Source of the DNA: Natronorubrum tibetense GA33
GTDB lineage: Archaea > Halobacteriota > Halobacteria > Halobacteriales > Natrialbaceae
Assembly (NCBI RefSeq): GCF_000383975.1
Contig: NZ_KB913017.1
Span: 3,758,265 to 3,822,264, forward strand
Direction: 5' to 3'
DNA length: 64,000 nucleotides
Part shown: piece after piece, positions 35,253 through 44,732 of the stretch
How the letters are laid out: every line of letters begins with the position of its first letter
Position numbering within the stretch: position 1 is the first letter of the stretch
Program-made: the position numbers and the translations under genes
Notes under the pieces: generated by a model
Databases searched by the model: none
Told to the model about the DNA's origin: nothing
Seen by the model: only the letters and a program-made list of their open reading frames with translations

Positions 35253-35290
35253 ATGTACTGATTTGGACATTGTAAGACAACTACGTACAT
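35253..35290 (+). promoter_or_regulatory. trpD upstream region with ATGTAC/GTACAT inverted repeat
   Basis: A TATA-like CTTAAG lies at 35244-35249, a suitable distance for a start near 35275. ATGTAC (35253-35258) and GTACAT (35285-35290) form an inverted pair 26 bp apart, bracketing the predicted transcription start. The archaeal TrpY operator uses TGTACA-type boxes, so tryptophan control is plausible but unproven. Confidence 0.35.
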
Positions 35291-35301
35291 TGGTGTTCAC
35301 T

Positions 35302-36318
35302 ATGCAGGAGTACGTCGAACGGGTAACTGACGGGGAGGATCTCACACAGAACGAGGCTCGAGCGGCCTCTACGGCGGTCTTCGAAGAGGCGACGGAGGCA
35401 CAGATCGGCGCGCTGCTCGCCGCGCTGCGAGCGAAAGGCGAGACGGAAGCCGAAATCGCGGGCTTCGCCGAAGGCATGCGCGAGGCGGCGCGAACGATCT
35501 CCCCCGATCGGGAGCCGCTGGTCGATACCTGTGGCACGGGTGGTGACGACTACGACACGATCAACGTCTCGACGACGAGCGCGATCGTCACCGCCGGCGC
35601 GGGCGTTCCGGTCGCCAAACACGGCAACTACTCCGTCTCCTCCTCCTCCGGCAGCGCGGACGTCCTCGAGGTCGCGGGCGTAAACGTCGAGGCCGAACCG
35701 CCGGCCGTCGAGGACGCCATCGAACGCGACGGGATCGGCTTCATGCTCGCGCCCGTCTTCCACCCCGCGATGAAGGCCGTCATCGGCCCGCGCAAGGAAC
35801 TCGGGATGCGGACGGTGTTCAATGTGCTCGGGCCGCTGACGAACCCCGCTGGCGCAGACGCGCAAGTCGTCGGCGTCTACGACCCCGATCTCGTCCCCGT
35901 CCTCGCGGACGCCCTCGCGCGGATGGACGTCGACCGAGCGCTGGTCGTCCACGGCGCGGGCACCGACGAAATCGCGATCCACGGGGAGACCGTCGCCGCG
36001 GAAGTAACTGGCTCCAGCGTGGAGGCATACACCCTCGAGCCGTCCGATCTCGGTCTCGAGCAACACGATATCGAGGCCATCTCGGGCGGCTCACCCGAAG
36101 AAAACGCCGACGACATGCGCGGCATCGTCGAGGGGACGGTTACGGATGCCAAACGGGACGTCATCCTCGCGAACGCCGGCGCGGCGATCTACGTCGCTGG
36201 CGAGGCCGACTCGCTCGAAGCGGGTGCCGACGCGGCACGCGAGGCGATCGACTCCGGGTCGGCGGCGACGAAACTCGAGCAACTCTGCGCGGGAACGACG
36301 GAGCAGGTACAGCGATGA
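35302..36318 (+). CDS. trpD: Anthranilate phosphoribosyltransferase
   Basis: Joins anthranilate to PRPP in step two of tryptophan synthesis. The 338-residue protein has the PRPP-binding DTCGTGGDDYDTINVSTTSA (about 77-96), the KHGNYSVSSSSGSADVLE block (about 108) and GPLTNPAGA. The ATG at 35302 is chosen because the N-terminal helix ARAASTAVFEEATEAQIGA then fits the family; the longer open frame has no support. Its last four bases overlap the trpF start (ATGA), so the two are translationally coupled. Confidence 0.96.
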   Translation: MQEYVERVTDGEDLTQNEARAASTAVFEEATEAQIGALLAALRAKGETEAEIAGFAEGMREAARTISPDREPLVDTCGTGGDDYDTINVSTTSAIVTAGAGVPVAKHGNYSVSSSSGSADVLEVAGVNVEAEPPAVEDAIERDGIGFMLAPVFHPAMKAVIGPRKELGMRTVFNVLGPLTNPAGADAQVVGVYDPDLVPVLADALARMDVDRALVVHGAGTDEIAIHGETVAAEVTGSSVEAYTLEPSDLGLEQHDIEAISGGSPEENADDMRGIVEGTVTDAKRDVILANAGAAIYVAGEADSLEAGADAAREAIDSGSAATKLEQLCAGTTEQVQR

Positions 36319-36965
36319 CTCGCGTGAAGATCTGCGGGCTGACGAGCGAGGACGACCTCGAGACGGCCGTCGAAGCGGGGGCCGACGCCCTCGGTATCAT
36401 CTGTGACGTGTCGGTCGATACGCCCCGAGAGGTCTCCATCGAGCGAGCCAAAGCGCTCGTCGCCGCGGCCCCGCCGTTCGTGACGACCGTGCTCGTGACG
36501 ATGCCGTCCGGACCGAACCGGGCGATCGAACTGGTCGAGGAGATCGAACCCGACGCGGTTCAGTACCACGGCAGCATTCGACCCGGGGATCTGGCGTACC
36601 TGCGCGCGAAGATCGACGCCCAACTCCTGCTCGCGGTCGACGCCGACGATGCGGAGACGGCCGCGGCCTACGACGACGTGGTCGACGGACTCATCGTCGA
36701 CACGCCTGGAGAGGACGGCGGCGGCGGCACCGGTAAAACCCACGACTGGGAACAGACTCGACTGGCCGCGGTCGACCTCGAGTCCCCGCTGATCCTCGCG
36801 GGCGGACTCACCCCCGACAACGTCGGCGATGCGGTACGGACGGTCGAACCGTTCGCCGTCGACGTCGCGAGCGGGGTCGAGGCGGACGGCGGCGTCAAGG
36901 ATCCCGACGCCGTTCGATCGTTTATCGACCGAGCCACGAACGCCCGCCGACCGGCGGAGCTCTGA
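36315..36965 (+). CDS. trpF: Phosphoribosylanthranilate isomerase
   Basis: A 216-residue TIM-barrel enzyme for step three of tryptophan synthesis. The N-terminal KICGLTSEDDL holds the catalytic Cys, the middle has AVQYHG, and the C-terminal phosphate site and catalytic Asp lie in AVDVASGVEADGGVKD. It overlaps trpD by four bases and is followed 15 bp later by trpE, so it sits inside one operon. Confidence 0.95.
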   Translation: MTRVKICGLTSEDDLETAVEAGADALGIICDVSVDTPREVSIERAKALVAAAPPFVTTVLVTMPSGPNRAIELVEEIEPDAVQYHGSIRPGDLAYLRAKIDAQLLLAVDADDAETAAAYDDVVDGLIVDTPGEDGGGGTGKTHDWEQTRLAAVDLESPLILAGGLTPDNVGDAVRTVEPFAVDVASGVEADGGVKDPDAVRSFIDRATNARRPAEL

Positions 36966-36980
36966 CCAGCCGATTTCAGT

Positions 36981-38660
36981 ATGAGTGATCCAGACCCCCC
37001 ATCCGACGCGACGCCGACGCTCGACATCGACCGCGAGATCTTCCGCGAGCACGCGGGTGACCGCGACGAGCGACCGGCGGTCGTCCGCACCGTCGCGACG
37101 CTCGACGTCGAGACGACGCCCCTCGAAGCCTACGCCGCGCTCACCGGCCGGTCGCCCTCGAGCGACCGGGAGCGGTCGCCGTACGCCTTCTTACTCGAGA
37201 GCGCGGAGAAGACCGCCTCGAGCGACCCGGACGGCGCGTTCCGACCGAGTTCGGCGCAGACGGATCGCCACGCCCGTTACTCCTACGTCGGCTACGACCC
37301 GGACGCCGTCGTCACGGTCGAACCCGAGGGCACGTCCGTCGAAGCCCTCAAAGACGACGTGCCGCTCGACCTCGTCGAGACGACCGACGACGGCGACACC
37401 GTCGACGCCCTCCGCGCGGCGATGCCGGACGTTCGGTTCGCAAACGCGCCCGACCACGACCGCCAGCATCTGACCGGTGGGCTCGTCGGCTTTCTCGCCT
37501 ACGACGCGGTTTACGACCTCTGGCTCGAGGAGGTCGGTCTCGAACGGCCCGAGTCGCGGTTCCCCGACGCGCAGTTCGTCCTGACGACGAAGACGCTCGC
37601 GTTCGACGAGCGCGACGGGACGATCTCGCTGGTCTGTACGCCGATCCTCGAGGGCGACGACGACCCGGACGCGGTCTACGACGCGCTCCTCGAGGAGACC
37701 GCTGCGGTCGCGGCAACCCTGCGAGGGGCCGAGCCGCCCAAGACGGGCGGATTCGCCAAGACCGACGAGATTGCCGGCTCCAAGGAGGTCTACGAGGAGA
37801 GCGTCGAACGGGCCAAAGAGCACGTCCTCGACGGGGACATCTACCAGGGCGTCATTTCCCGCACTCGAGAGCTCTACGGCGACGTCGATCCGCTCGGCTT
37901 CTACGAGGCGATGCGCGACGTGAACCCCTCGCCGTACATGTACTTGCTCGAGCACGACGATCTGACCGTCGTCGGCGCGAGCCCCGAGACGCTGGTCTCC
38001 GTGCGCGGCCGCGAGATCATGTCGAACCCGATCGCCGGCACCTGCGACCGAGGAACCGGACCCGTCGAGGATCGGCGACTCGCGGGCGAGATGCTGGCCG
38101 ACGAGAAGGAGCGCGCCGAGCACACGATGCTGGTCGATCTGGCCCGCAACGACGTGCGCCGGGTCGCCGACGCCGGCTCGGTCCGCGTCGACGAGTTCAT
38201 GAACGTCCTCAAGTACAGCCACGTCCAGCACATCGAGTCGACGGTGACGGGCGACCTCGCGAGCGACGCGGACGCCTTCGACGCGACGCGGGCCTCGTTC
38301 CCCGCCGGCACGCTCTCAGGTGCGCCGAAGATCCGGGCGATGGAGATCATCGACGACCTCGAGACCGAACCCCGCGGCCTCTACGGCGGTGGCGTCGGCT
38401 ACTACTCCTGGTGTGGCGACGCGGACTTCGCGATCGTGATTCGGACCGCGACGGTAGAAGACGAGGGTGATCGAGACCGGATCACGGTCCGTGCCGGTGC
38501 GGGACTGGTCGCGGACAGCGACCCCGAATCGGAGTACGAGGAGACCGAGAAGAAGATGGGCGGCGTGCTCGCCGCCCTCGAGGAGATCGAGGAATCCGTC
38601 GATACGGACGGGAGCGGGCCGACAGACGACTCCCTCGAGACCCCGGAGGTGAGCCGATGA
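36981..38660 (+). CDS. trpE: Anthranilate synthase component I
   Basis: Converts chorismate to anthranilate, using ammonia from TrpG. The 559-residue protein has the tryptophan-binding AFLLES motif near residue 70, a variable linker, and the chorismate-binding core with DGDIYQGVISRTRELYGDV, SPSPYMY-like PSPYMYLLEH, GTCDRGTGP, LVDLARNDV and SGAPKIRAMEII. The LLES element implies feedback inhibition by tryptophan. It overlaps trpG by four bases (ATGA). Confidence 0.95.
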   Translation: MSDPDPPSDATPTLDIDREIFREHAGDRDERPAVVRTVATLDVETTPLEAYAALTGRSPSSDRERSPYAFLLESAEKTASSDPDGAFRPSSAQTDRHARYSYVGYDPDAVVTVEPEGTSVEALKDDVPLDLVETTDDGDTVDALRAAMPDVRFANAPDHDRQHLTGGLVGFLAYDAVYDLWLEEVGLERPESRFPDAQFVLTTKTLAFDERDGTISLVCTPILEGDDDPDAVYDALLEETAAVAATLRGAEPPKTGGFAKTDEIAGSKEVYEESVERAKEHVLDGDIYQGVISRTRELYGDVDPLGFYEAMRDVNPSPYMYLLEHDDLTVVGASPETLVSVRGREIMSNPIAGTCDRGTGPVEDRRLAGEMLADEKERAEHTMLVDLARNDVRRVADAGSVRVDEFMNVLKYSHVQHIESTVTGDLASDADAFDATRASFPAGTLSGAPKIRAMEIIDDLETEPRGLYGGGVGYYSWCGDADFAIVIRTATVEDEGDRDRITVRAGAGLVADSDPESEYEETEKKMGGVLAALEEIEESVDTDGSGPTDDSLETPEVSR

Positions 38661-39307
38661 GCGCGGCGGGCGAGGAGCACACGGCGAACGCAAACGGAGA
38701 CGGTGAGACGGAGCCGTTGACGGTCCTGTTCGTCGACAACTACGACTCCTTTACGTACAACCTGGTCGAGTACGTCAGCCAGCAGGCCGGCACCGAGACC
38801 GAGGTGCTGAAAAACACCGCGTCGCTCGAGGAGATCCGCGCGGTCGACCCCGACGCGATTATCATCAGCCCCGGACCGGGGCACCCGAAGAACGACCGCG
38901 ACGTTGGCGTCACGATGCAGGTTCTCCGGGAGGTGAGCCCGACGGTGCCGACGCTCGGCGTCTGTCTGGGTCTCGAGGCCGCCGTCTACGAGTACGGCGG
39001 GACCGTCGGCCGAGCGCCCGATCCAATCCACGGGAAGGCCTCCGCCGTCGACCACGACGGCGCGGGCGTCTTCGCGGGACTCGAGCAGGGCTTTCGCGCG
39101 GGCCGGTATCACTCGCTGGTCGCGACAGCGGTCCCGGACTGCTTCGAGGTATCGGCCACGGCCGAACACGGAAAAGAAACGCTCGTCATGGGCGTCCGCC
39201 ACCGAGAGCACCCGATCGAAGCCGTGCAGTTCCACCCAGAGAGCGTGCTCACGGCGCTCGGGCACGACGTAATCGAGAACTTCCTCGAGTCGGTCGCGGA
39301 GGACTGA
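38657..39307 (+). CDS. trpG: Anthranilate synthase component II (glutamine amidotransferase)
   Basis: A 216-residue class I amidotransferase that frees ammonia from glutamine for TrpE. It has DNYDSFTYNLVEYV, the ISPGPGHPKND loop, the catalytic Cys in GVCLGLEAAV, and the His-Glu pair in VQFHPES. A short hydrophilic N-terminal extension (about 20 residues) precedes the conserved core. It ends the trpDFEG cluster; haloarchaea commonly keep trpCBA elsewhere. Confidence 0.93.
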   Translation: MSAAGEEHTANANGDGETEPLTVLFVDNYDSFTYNLVEYVSQQAGTETEVLKNTASLEEIRAVDPDAIIISPGPGHPKNDRDVGVTMQVLREVSPTVPTLGVCLGLEAAVYEYGGTVGRAPDPIHGKASAVDHDGAGVFAGLEQGFRAGRYHSLVATAVPDCFEVSATAEHGKETLVMGVRHREHPIEAVQFHPESVLTALGHDVIENFLESVAED

Positions 39308-39384
39308 GCCGTTCGGCGGGACCGATCCTGGCGAGGGACGGTCGCCTCACGAGTGCGCAATCGCGAAAATTGTTCTCGATCGAA

Positions 39385-39567
39385 TTAAAAGAACGGAAGG
39401 AACGAAAGGTCCGTCACGCCGGCTGTATAGAGGCCGGCGAGCACGACGGCGGAGACGATTCCGACTCGGATTGCCAGTTTGATCGCGATGCGGATCGCAA
39501 TGATGGCGACCGCGACGGCAGCAAGTCCCGCGAGTACGAGCAGGACCATCGATGATGGTTCGACCAT
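39385..39567 (-). CDS. Small membrane protein
   Basis: A 60-residue, almost wholly hydrophobic protein, with two helices (MVLLVLAGLAAVAVAIIAIR and VGIVSAVVLAGLYTAGVTDL). I do not recognise it. Similar tiny membrane proteins are common in haloarchaea. Starts at 39567 or the internal Met (39549) are both possible. It may be a chance frame, although its composition is typical of a real membrane protein. Confidence 0.5.
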   Translation of the reverse strand: MVEPSSMVLLVLAGLAAVAVAIIAIRIAIKLAIRVGIVSAVVLAGLYTAGVTDLSFLPFF

Positions 39568-39939
39568 ACCGACTCCCCGTACTACAGGGACGTAATCTTT
39601 CTGGATATCATGACAGAATTCGGATCGTGACTACCATCGGGGAGAGAACGCCGAGAGAGCCGATAACCGGCACCCTGAAACTGAAAATCACCGGACAGAG
39701 GGGCGGTTTGTCCCACTCACGGCTACTTTCAGTTCGGTCTGAAAATCGTTAAGAGCGTCGGCGTTGTAGTTCCAGACAGCACCGATCGCGGCCGTTTCGA
39801 ACGTCGTGGTCGGAGACGAAACCATAGCGTACAGAGACATCCATACAACTTCAGTTGTCCTAATACAAGAAAAGCAGGACAACAACACCCAGTTTTAAGA
39901 TGTATCGATGACTACCGAACCTTCGTCACGAACGATGAA
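39568..39939. other. Gap upstream of ribonucleotide reductase
   Basis: No gene is recognised. Its right end contains the inverted repeat and TATA box of the reductase gene, listed separately; the rest shows nothing beyond short chance frames. Confidence 0.45.
39854..39899 (+). promoter_or_regulatory. Inverted repeat and TATA box of nrdJ
   Basis: GTTGTCCT (39854-39861) and AGGACAAC (39876-39883) form a perfect 8-bp inverted repeat with a 14-base spacer. A TATA-like AGTTTTAAG follows at about 39891-39899. The repeat lies where an operator touching the BRE/TATA region would act, so it is a candidate regulator site for deoxynucleotide supply. Confidence 0.5.
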
Positions 39940-39988
39940 ATGCAGGACCCGGACCCACGACAGAATCGCCACCCCGCGGCCCGTTCGC

Positions 39989-39995
39989 CTCGAGG
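39989..39995 (+). promoter_or_regulatory. Shine-Dalgarno site deciding the nrdJ start
   Basis: GAGGTGA lies about 10 bases before the ATG at 40006 and matches the archaeal anti-Shine-Dalgarno sequence. It supports that start over the in-frame ATG at 39940. Confidence 0.55.
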
Positions 39996-40005
39996 TGACC
40001 CGCGC

Positions 40006-43000
40006 ATGAGCGAATCGGAGCTCTCCGCGGAAGAACTAACACTCCCAATCAAGCGCACCGACGGCGACACGCTCGAGGCGCGCATGACCGACAACGCCTA
40101 TCACAACATCCTCCCCGCACGCTACCTGCGGAAGGATGCCAACGGCGAACTCACCGAGACCCAGGAGGATCTCTTCGAGCGCGTCGGCACGAACATCGCG
40201 CTGGCCGAAGCCGTCTACGAGGCCGAAAAACGCGACCTCGAGATCACGGTCACGCCCGACCAGCTCAAGCCAGGCCACCCGCGCCGTGACGAACTCGCCG
40301 AAGAAGTGTTCGGTGAGGGAACCACGGCCGAGGACGACGCGGAAACCGTCCTCAGCGAGCGCAACGTCAACAAGTTCGCCTACGACACCGTCGTTCCCGA
40401 ACTCCCCGACGAGGTACGCGAACACGTCGAGGACGTCGCGGAGACGTTCATCGAGGGCATGTCGGAGCTCTCCTTTATGCCGAACTCGCCGACGCTGATG
40501 AACGCCGGCGACGAACTCCAGCAGCTCTCGGCCTGTTTCGTCATGAGCCCCGACGACGACCTCTCGGACATCCACGAGACCGCCAAGAAGGCCGCGGAGG
40601 TCTTCCAGTCCGGCGGCGGCGTCGGCTACGGCTTTTGGCAGCTTCGCCCCTTCGGCGACTCCGTCGGCTCGACCGGCGGCATCGCCTCCGGGCCGATCAC
40701 GTTCATGCGGACCTACGACCAGCTCTGTGAGACGATCGCACAGGGCGGGACCCGACGCGGCGCCCAGATGGGCATCATGCGCGTCTCCCACCCGGACGTC
40801 ATCGAGTTCATCCACGCCAAGAACAAGGACGTCTCGCTGGCGCACACGCTCCGGCTGAACGATCCCGACGACTACACCTACACCACCTTCTCCGAAGCGC
40901 TCGAGGAAGCGCGCAGTCTCATCGACGAGGACGGTCGCGTCCCCAAACACCTGCGAAACGCCGTCGAGGGCCATCTCTCTAACTTCAATATCTCCGTCGG
41001 CGTCACCGACGACTTCATGGAGGCCGTCCAGAACGGCGAGGAGTTCACGTTCACCAACCCGCGGACCGAAGAGCCCCACATCGCCACCGAGGAGACCAAG
41101 GAGATGTACGGCCGCTACGACCTCGGCGAACACGTCGAGGTCGGCGAACCGCTCTCGATCCCCGCAGAACTCATCTTTGAACGCATCGTCGAGGGCGCCC
41201 ACGAGAACGGCGAACCGGGCGTTATCTACCTCGAGCGAGTGAACAAACAGCACTCCTTCGACGTCGAGAAACAGGAGGATCACCAGATTCTGGCAACGAA
41301 CCCGTGTGGCGAACAGCCGCTCGAGGAGTACGAAGCCTGCAACCTGGGTCACATCAACCTCTCGACGCTCGCCGACCAGGAGGCGCCCGACTGGCGCGTC
41401 TGGTCCGAAAAACACGGCGACGAGTACGACAGCTTCGAAGCCGCCGTCGACGCCTTCCTCGAGGAGGCCATCGACTACGCGGAGTTCGACGAGCGAATCG
41501 AGTACGGTACTCGCTTCCTCGAGAACGTCGTCACGATGTCCGACTTCCCGGTCGAGGAGATCGAGGAGAAGGTCCGTGACATGCGCAAGATCGGTCTCGG
41601 CGTCATGGGACTGGCACAGCTGTACATCCAGCTGGGCATCAAGTACGGCAGCGACGAGGGCAACGAGGTCGCCCGCCAGCTGATGACCCACATCAACCAC
41701 GGCGCGAAGGCGACGAGCCACGACCTCGCGACCGAACGCGGCTCCTTCAACGACTGGGACGACTCGAAGTACGCGACGCCGACCGAGTACCGCGAGTGGT
41801 TCGAGCACCAGACCGGCGAGGACGCCGACGACTGGGCCGACGGCTTCCCGATCCGCAACCACAACGTGACGACCATCGCGCCGACCGGCACGACCTCGAT
41901 GGTCGGCAACACGACGGGCGGCTGTGAGCCGATCTACAACGTCGCCTACTACAAGAACGTCACCGACGACGTCCAAGGCGACGAGATGTTAGTCGAGTTC
42001 GACGACTACTTCCTGCGGACCTTAGAGGAGAACGGCATCGACGTCGACGCCGTCAAAGAGGAGGCCCAAGAGCAGATGGCCACGAACCAGTTCGAGGGCG
42101 TCGAAGGGCTCTCGACGGTCCCCGACGCCATCGGCGAACTGTTCGTCATCACGAGCGACCTTTCGGCGAAACAACACGCCGCAGTGCAGTGTGCCGCACA
42201 GGCCGGCGTCGACTCCGCCATTTCGAAGACGGTCAACGCCCCGAACGACTCCACGCTCGAGGACGCCAAGGAGGTCTTCGAGTGGGTGTACGAGAACGGT
42301 GGCAAGGGCGTTACCTACTACCGCGACGGCACCCGGAGCAAGCAGGTGCTGACCACGCGCGCCGACAACGCCGACTTCGCCGACGAGACCGAAGCCGCAC
42401 AGGCGCTCGTCGAACAGATCGACGAGATCTTCGGCGGACTCGAGGCGTTCCTCGGAAGCGACGAGGTTCGAGACGTCCTCGAGGAGGACGTCGACTCGCT
42501 GACCGCTGACGATTACGACCACGTCACCGTCGACTTCACCGAGAAGCGCGAGCGACCGGACGCCCTGCAGGGCGTCAGCCAGCGCATCGACACCGGCTAC
42601 GGCAAGGTCTACGTGACGATCAACGAGGATCCGGAGACCGGCCAGCCGTTCGAACTGTTCGCGAACATCGGCCACTCGGGCGGGTTCACCAACTCCTTCA
42701 CCGAAGCGCTCGCGAAGGTTATCTCGACTTCGCTGCGCTCCGGCGTCGATCCCGAGGAGATCGTCGACGAACTCTGTGGCACGCGCAGTCCGAAGGTCGC
42801 CTGGGATAAGGGCGAGCAGATTCAGTCGATTCCGGACGCCATCGGCACCGCGATGCGGCGCTACCTCGATAACGAGATCGACAAGCCGTATCCGAAACAG
42901 CAGACGCTCGAGGAGTCCGCCGACGCGGACACCGAAGTCGAGTACGACGGCCCGCAGACCGACGGCGGCGCGGCCGCCGCACAGGGCGGCGCTGAGGCCG

Positions 43001-43128
43001 ACGACGACGCCACGCAGGACCTCATCGACGCCGGCGAGTCGCCCGAGTGTCCCGACTGTGGCTCGATGTCGCTGTACTTCTCCGAAGGCTGCAAAACGTG
43101 CGAGAGCTGTGGCTGGTCGGAGTGTTGA
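40006..43128 (+). CDS. nrdJ: Adenosylcobalamin-dependent (class II) ribonucleotide reductase
   Basis: Reduces ribonucleotides to deoxyribonucleotides with a radical from coenzyme B12. About 1,040 residues. The N-terminal ATP-cone-like segment and PNSPTLMNAG substrate loop, LSACFVMSPDDDLSDI, FQSGGGVGYGF, the finger-loop NPCGEQPLEEYEACNLGHIN, and APTGTTSMVGNTTGGCEPIY are all present, as in the NrdJ family. A long insert (about residues 780-900) carries a DUF-like domain, and the end is a Cys-rich knuckle CPDCG...CKTCESCGWSEC that shuttles electrons. I chose the ATG at 40006 for its Shine-Dalgarno site and family-like MSESELSAEELTLPI start; an ATG at 39940 is in frame. Confidence 0.95.
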   Translation: MSESELSAEELTLPIKRTDGDTLEARMTDNAYHNILPARYLRKDANGELTETQEDLFERVGTNIALAEAVYEAEKRDLEITVTPDQLKPGHPRRDELAEEVFGEGTTAEDDAETVLSERNVNKFAYDTVVPELPDEVREHVEDVAETFIEGMSELSFMPNSPTLMNAGDELQQLSACFVMSPDDDLSDIHETAKKAAEVFQSGGGVGYGFWQLRPFGDSVGSTGGIASGPITFMRTYDQLCETIAQGGTRRGAQMGIMRVSHPDVIEFIHAKNKDVSLAHTLRLNDPDDYTYTTFSEALEEARSLIDEDGRVPKHLRNAVEGHLSNFNISVGVTDDFMEAVQNGEEFTFTNPRTEEPHIATEETKEMYGRYDLGEHVEVGEPLSIPAELIFERIVEGAHENGEPGVIYLERVNKQHSFDVEKQEDHQILATNPCGEQPLEEYEACNLGHINLSTLADQEAPDWRVWSEKHGDEYDSFEAAVDAFLEEAIDYAEFDERIEYGTRFLENVVTMSDFPVEEIEEKVRDMRKIGLGVMGLAQLYIQLGIKYGSDEGNEVARQLMTHINHGAKATSHDLATERGSFNDWDDSKYATPTEYREWFEHQTGEDADDWADGFPIRNHNVTTIAPTGTTSMVGNTTGGCEPIYNVAYYKNVTDDVQGDEMLVEFDDYFLRTLEENGIDVDAVKEEAQEQMATNQFEGVEGLSTVPDAIGELFVITSDLSAKQHAAVQCAAQAGVDSAISKTVNAPNDSTLEDAKEVFEWVYENGGKGVTYYRDGTRSKQVLTTRADNADFADETEAAQALVEQIDEIFGGLEAFLGSDEVRDVLEEDVDSLTADDYDHVTVDFTEKRERPDALQGVSQRIDTGYGKVYVTINEDPETGQPFELFANIGHSGGFTNSFTEALAKVISTSLRSGVDPEEIVDELCGTRSPKVAWDKGEQIQSIPDAIGTAMRRYLDNEIDKPYPKQQTLEESADADTEVEYDGPQTDGGAAAAQGGAEADDDATQDLIDAGESPECPDCGSMSLYFSEGCKTCESCGWSEC

Positions 43129-43257
43129 GCCGGTAAGAACGGCACTCACGGTTCGGTAACGGTTCGAACGACCTACGAGCGATTTTTTCTGGCTCCACTG
43201 ATCCAGCGATAGCAGAGCCTCGAGTCAGTCGGTCCGTAGCATTCCTCGGCGGCCCGA

Positions 43258-44565
43258 TCAGCTAGCCGACCGGTTTAACGCCGTCACGGCCGCCGTTCGG
43301 TGCCACAACAGGACGACGAGACCGGCACCCCCGAGAACCAGCCCACCCGCGACGGCGAAGGCGAGTCCGTAGCTCGAGGCGGCGAGCCAACCGCCCAGGA
43401 GGCTTCCGAGCCCGCCGGCAAACGCCATGAGCGCGCTGTAGACGCCGAGGGCCTCGCCGCGGACCCCCGCGGGCGCGAGCTGCGTGACGATCGTTCCCGT
43501 CGTCACGGCAATCACGGCCCAGGAGAGCCCGATCAGGACGAAAACGACCGCGGTCCCGGCGATACCGATTGCCGTCGCGCCGAAGACAATGCCCACGAGG
43601 GCGACGAGCGGAAGCCCGATCGCTCGGCCGAGGAGTCCGGCGACCTGGACGAGCTCGGCGTCGTGTCTCGCCGCGAGACGACCGACGCGGTCGAAGAAGA
43701 CGGCCGAGGCGACGCTCGAGACCAGATAGAGCGCGAAGATGCCGTCGGAGCCATAGCCCGCGTCGCCCAGAAACGCGGGGAGTGGAGCGAAAAAGACCGC
43801 TGATCCGGCGAAGACGAGGACGATCGCGCCGAAGTAGAGTGTGAGGTCGGGCGTGAACCGACGGGCCAGTCGGCTGGGATGAAGGTCTCGAGGGTCGACG
43901 CGCACGGGGGAGAACGGAAACGTGACGCCGCGAACATTGAACCGGCCGGCGCGTCGAATCGCGCGTCGAAGCTTCCGCGGCGTGGGCTCCTCGCCCGGTC
44001 GGGGGTCCGGCGGCAACAGCCGAACTGCGGCCACACAGCTCAGGCCGGCACAGCCGGCGCAGGCCAGCAGGAACCCCTGCTGGGCGGCGAGGGGGTCGAG
44101 AACCAGTTCCGCGCCGGCGGTCCAGACGGCACCCGCGAAGAGTCCGAGCGCCCAGCCCACTCCCTGGTAGGTGTTGAGCCGGGCGATCTGGGCGCTCCAC
44201 TGAGAGTCGGGGACGTCAGTGACTGCGAGGAGGGTCAGGATCGGTAACGCCGCCGCGGAGGCGAACCAGATGACGGCGTTCGCGCCGACGACGATCGGAA
44301 TCGACTGCGTAAGGGGGACGAGAGCCGCCATCACGGCGACGAGTCCGAGTGCCGCGACGACGAAGCCGCGGCGTTTACCCGTTCGATCCGCCAGCCCGCC
44401 GAACGTCAGCGCGCCGGGAACCCCGGCGAACGCGGCTGCTGCGGCGAGTACGCCGAGTGTGAACGGGTCGCCGCCAAGCGAGACGACGTAGAGCGGGACG
44501 ATCAACGAGACGCCACCGAACGCGACGGAGCCGAGCCCCCACGCGTACAGCCACCGATCGGACAT
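43258..44565 (-). CDS. MFS-family transporter
   Basis: A 435-residue transporter with 12 predicted helices. The early loop FGGLADRTGKRRGFVVAALG (about 55-74) is the MFS motif A, with a similar GLADR element; GWALGLFAGAVWTAGAE and GTIVTQLAPAGVRGEALGVY mark the later halves. It could export drugs or metabolites; the substrate is unknown. It faces left, divergent from the zinc-finger gene at 44733. Confidence 0.88.
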   Translation of the reverse strand: MSDRWLYAWGLGSVAFGGVSLIVPLYVVSLGGDPFTLGVLAAAAAFAGVPGALTFGGLADRTGKRRGFVVAALGLVAVMAALVPLTQSIPIVVGANAVIWFASAAALPILTLLAVTDVPDSQWSAQIARLNTYQGVGWALGLFAGAVWTAGAELVLDPLAAQQGFLLACAGCAGLSCVAAVRLLPPDPRPGEEPTPRKLRRAIRRAGRFNVRGVTFPFSPVRVDPRDLHPSRLARRFTPDLTLYFGAIVLVFAGSAVFFAPLPAFLGDAGYGSDGIFALYLVSSVASAVFFDRVGRLAARHDAELVQVAGLLGRAIGLPLVALVGIVFGATAIGIAGTAVVFVLIGLSWAVIAVTTGTIVTQLAPAGVRGEALGVYSALMAFAGGLGSLLGGWLAASSYGLAFAVAGGLVLGGAGLVVLLWHRTAAVTALNRSAS

Positions 44566-44732
44566 GAAGGGGACACTCGAGCGCCGCGTTATAAATGGTC
44601 GATTTCGCTCGGCGCGTTCGACAGCGATTCTCTCGCTCGAGGGCAGTCACCCACCGTCGTCCGCGAATCGAACAGCGGGTCGTCTCGACCGGGAGCACCA
44701 CACTTAGCACAGTCGGGGCGGTACTGAGAGTT

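Noticed and set aside
40036-41976. A 646-residue reading frame antisense to nrdJ
   Set aside because: It lies inside a well-conserved reductase gene and shows no family features; long antisense frames are common in GC-rich haloarchaeal genes.
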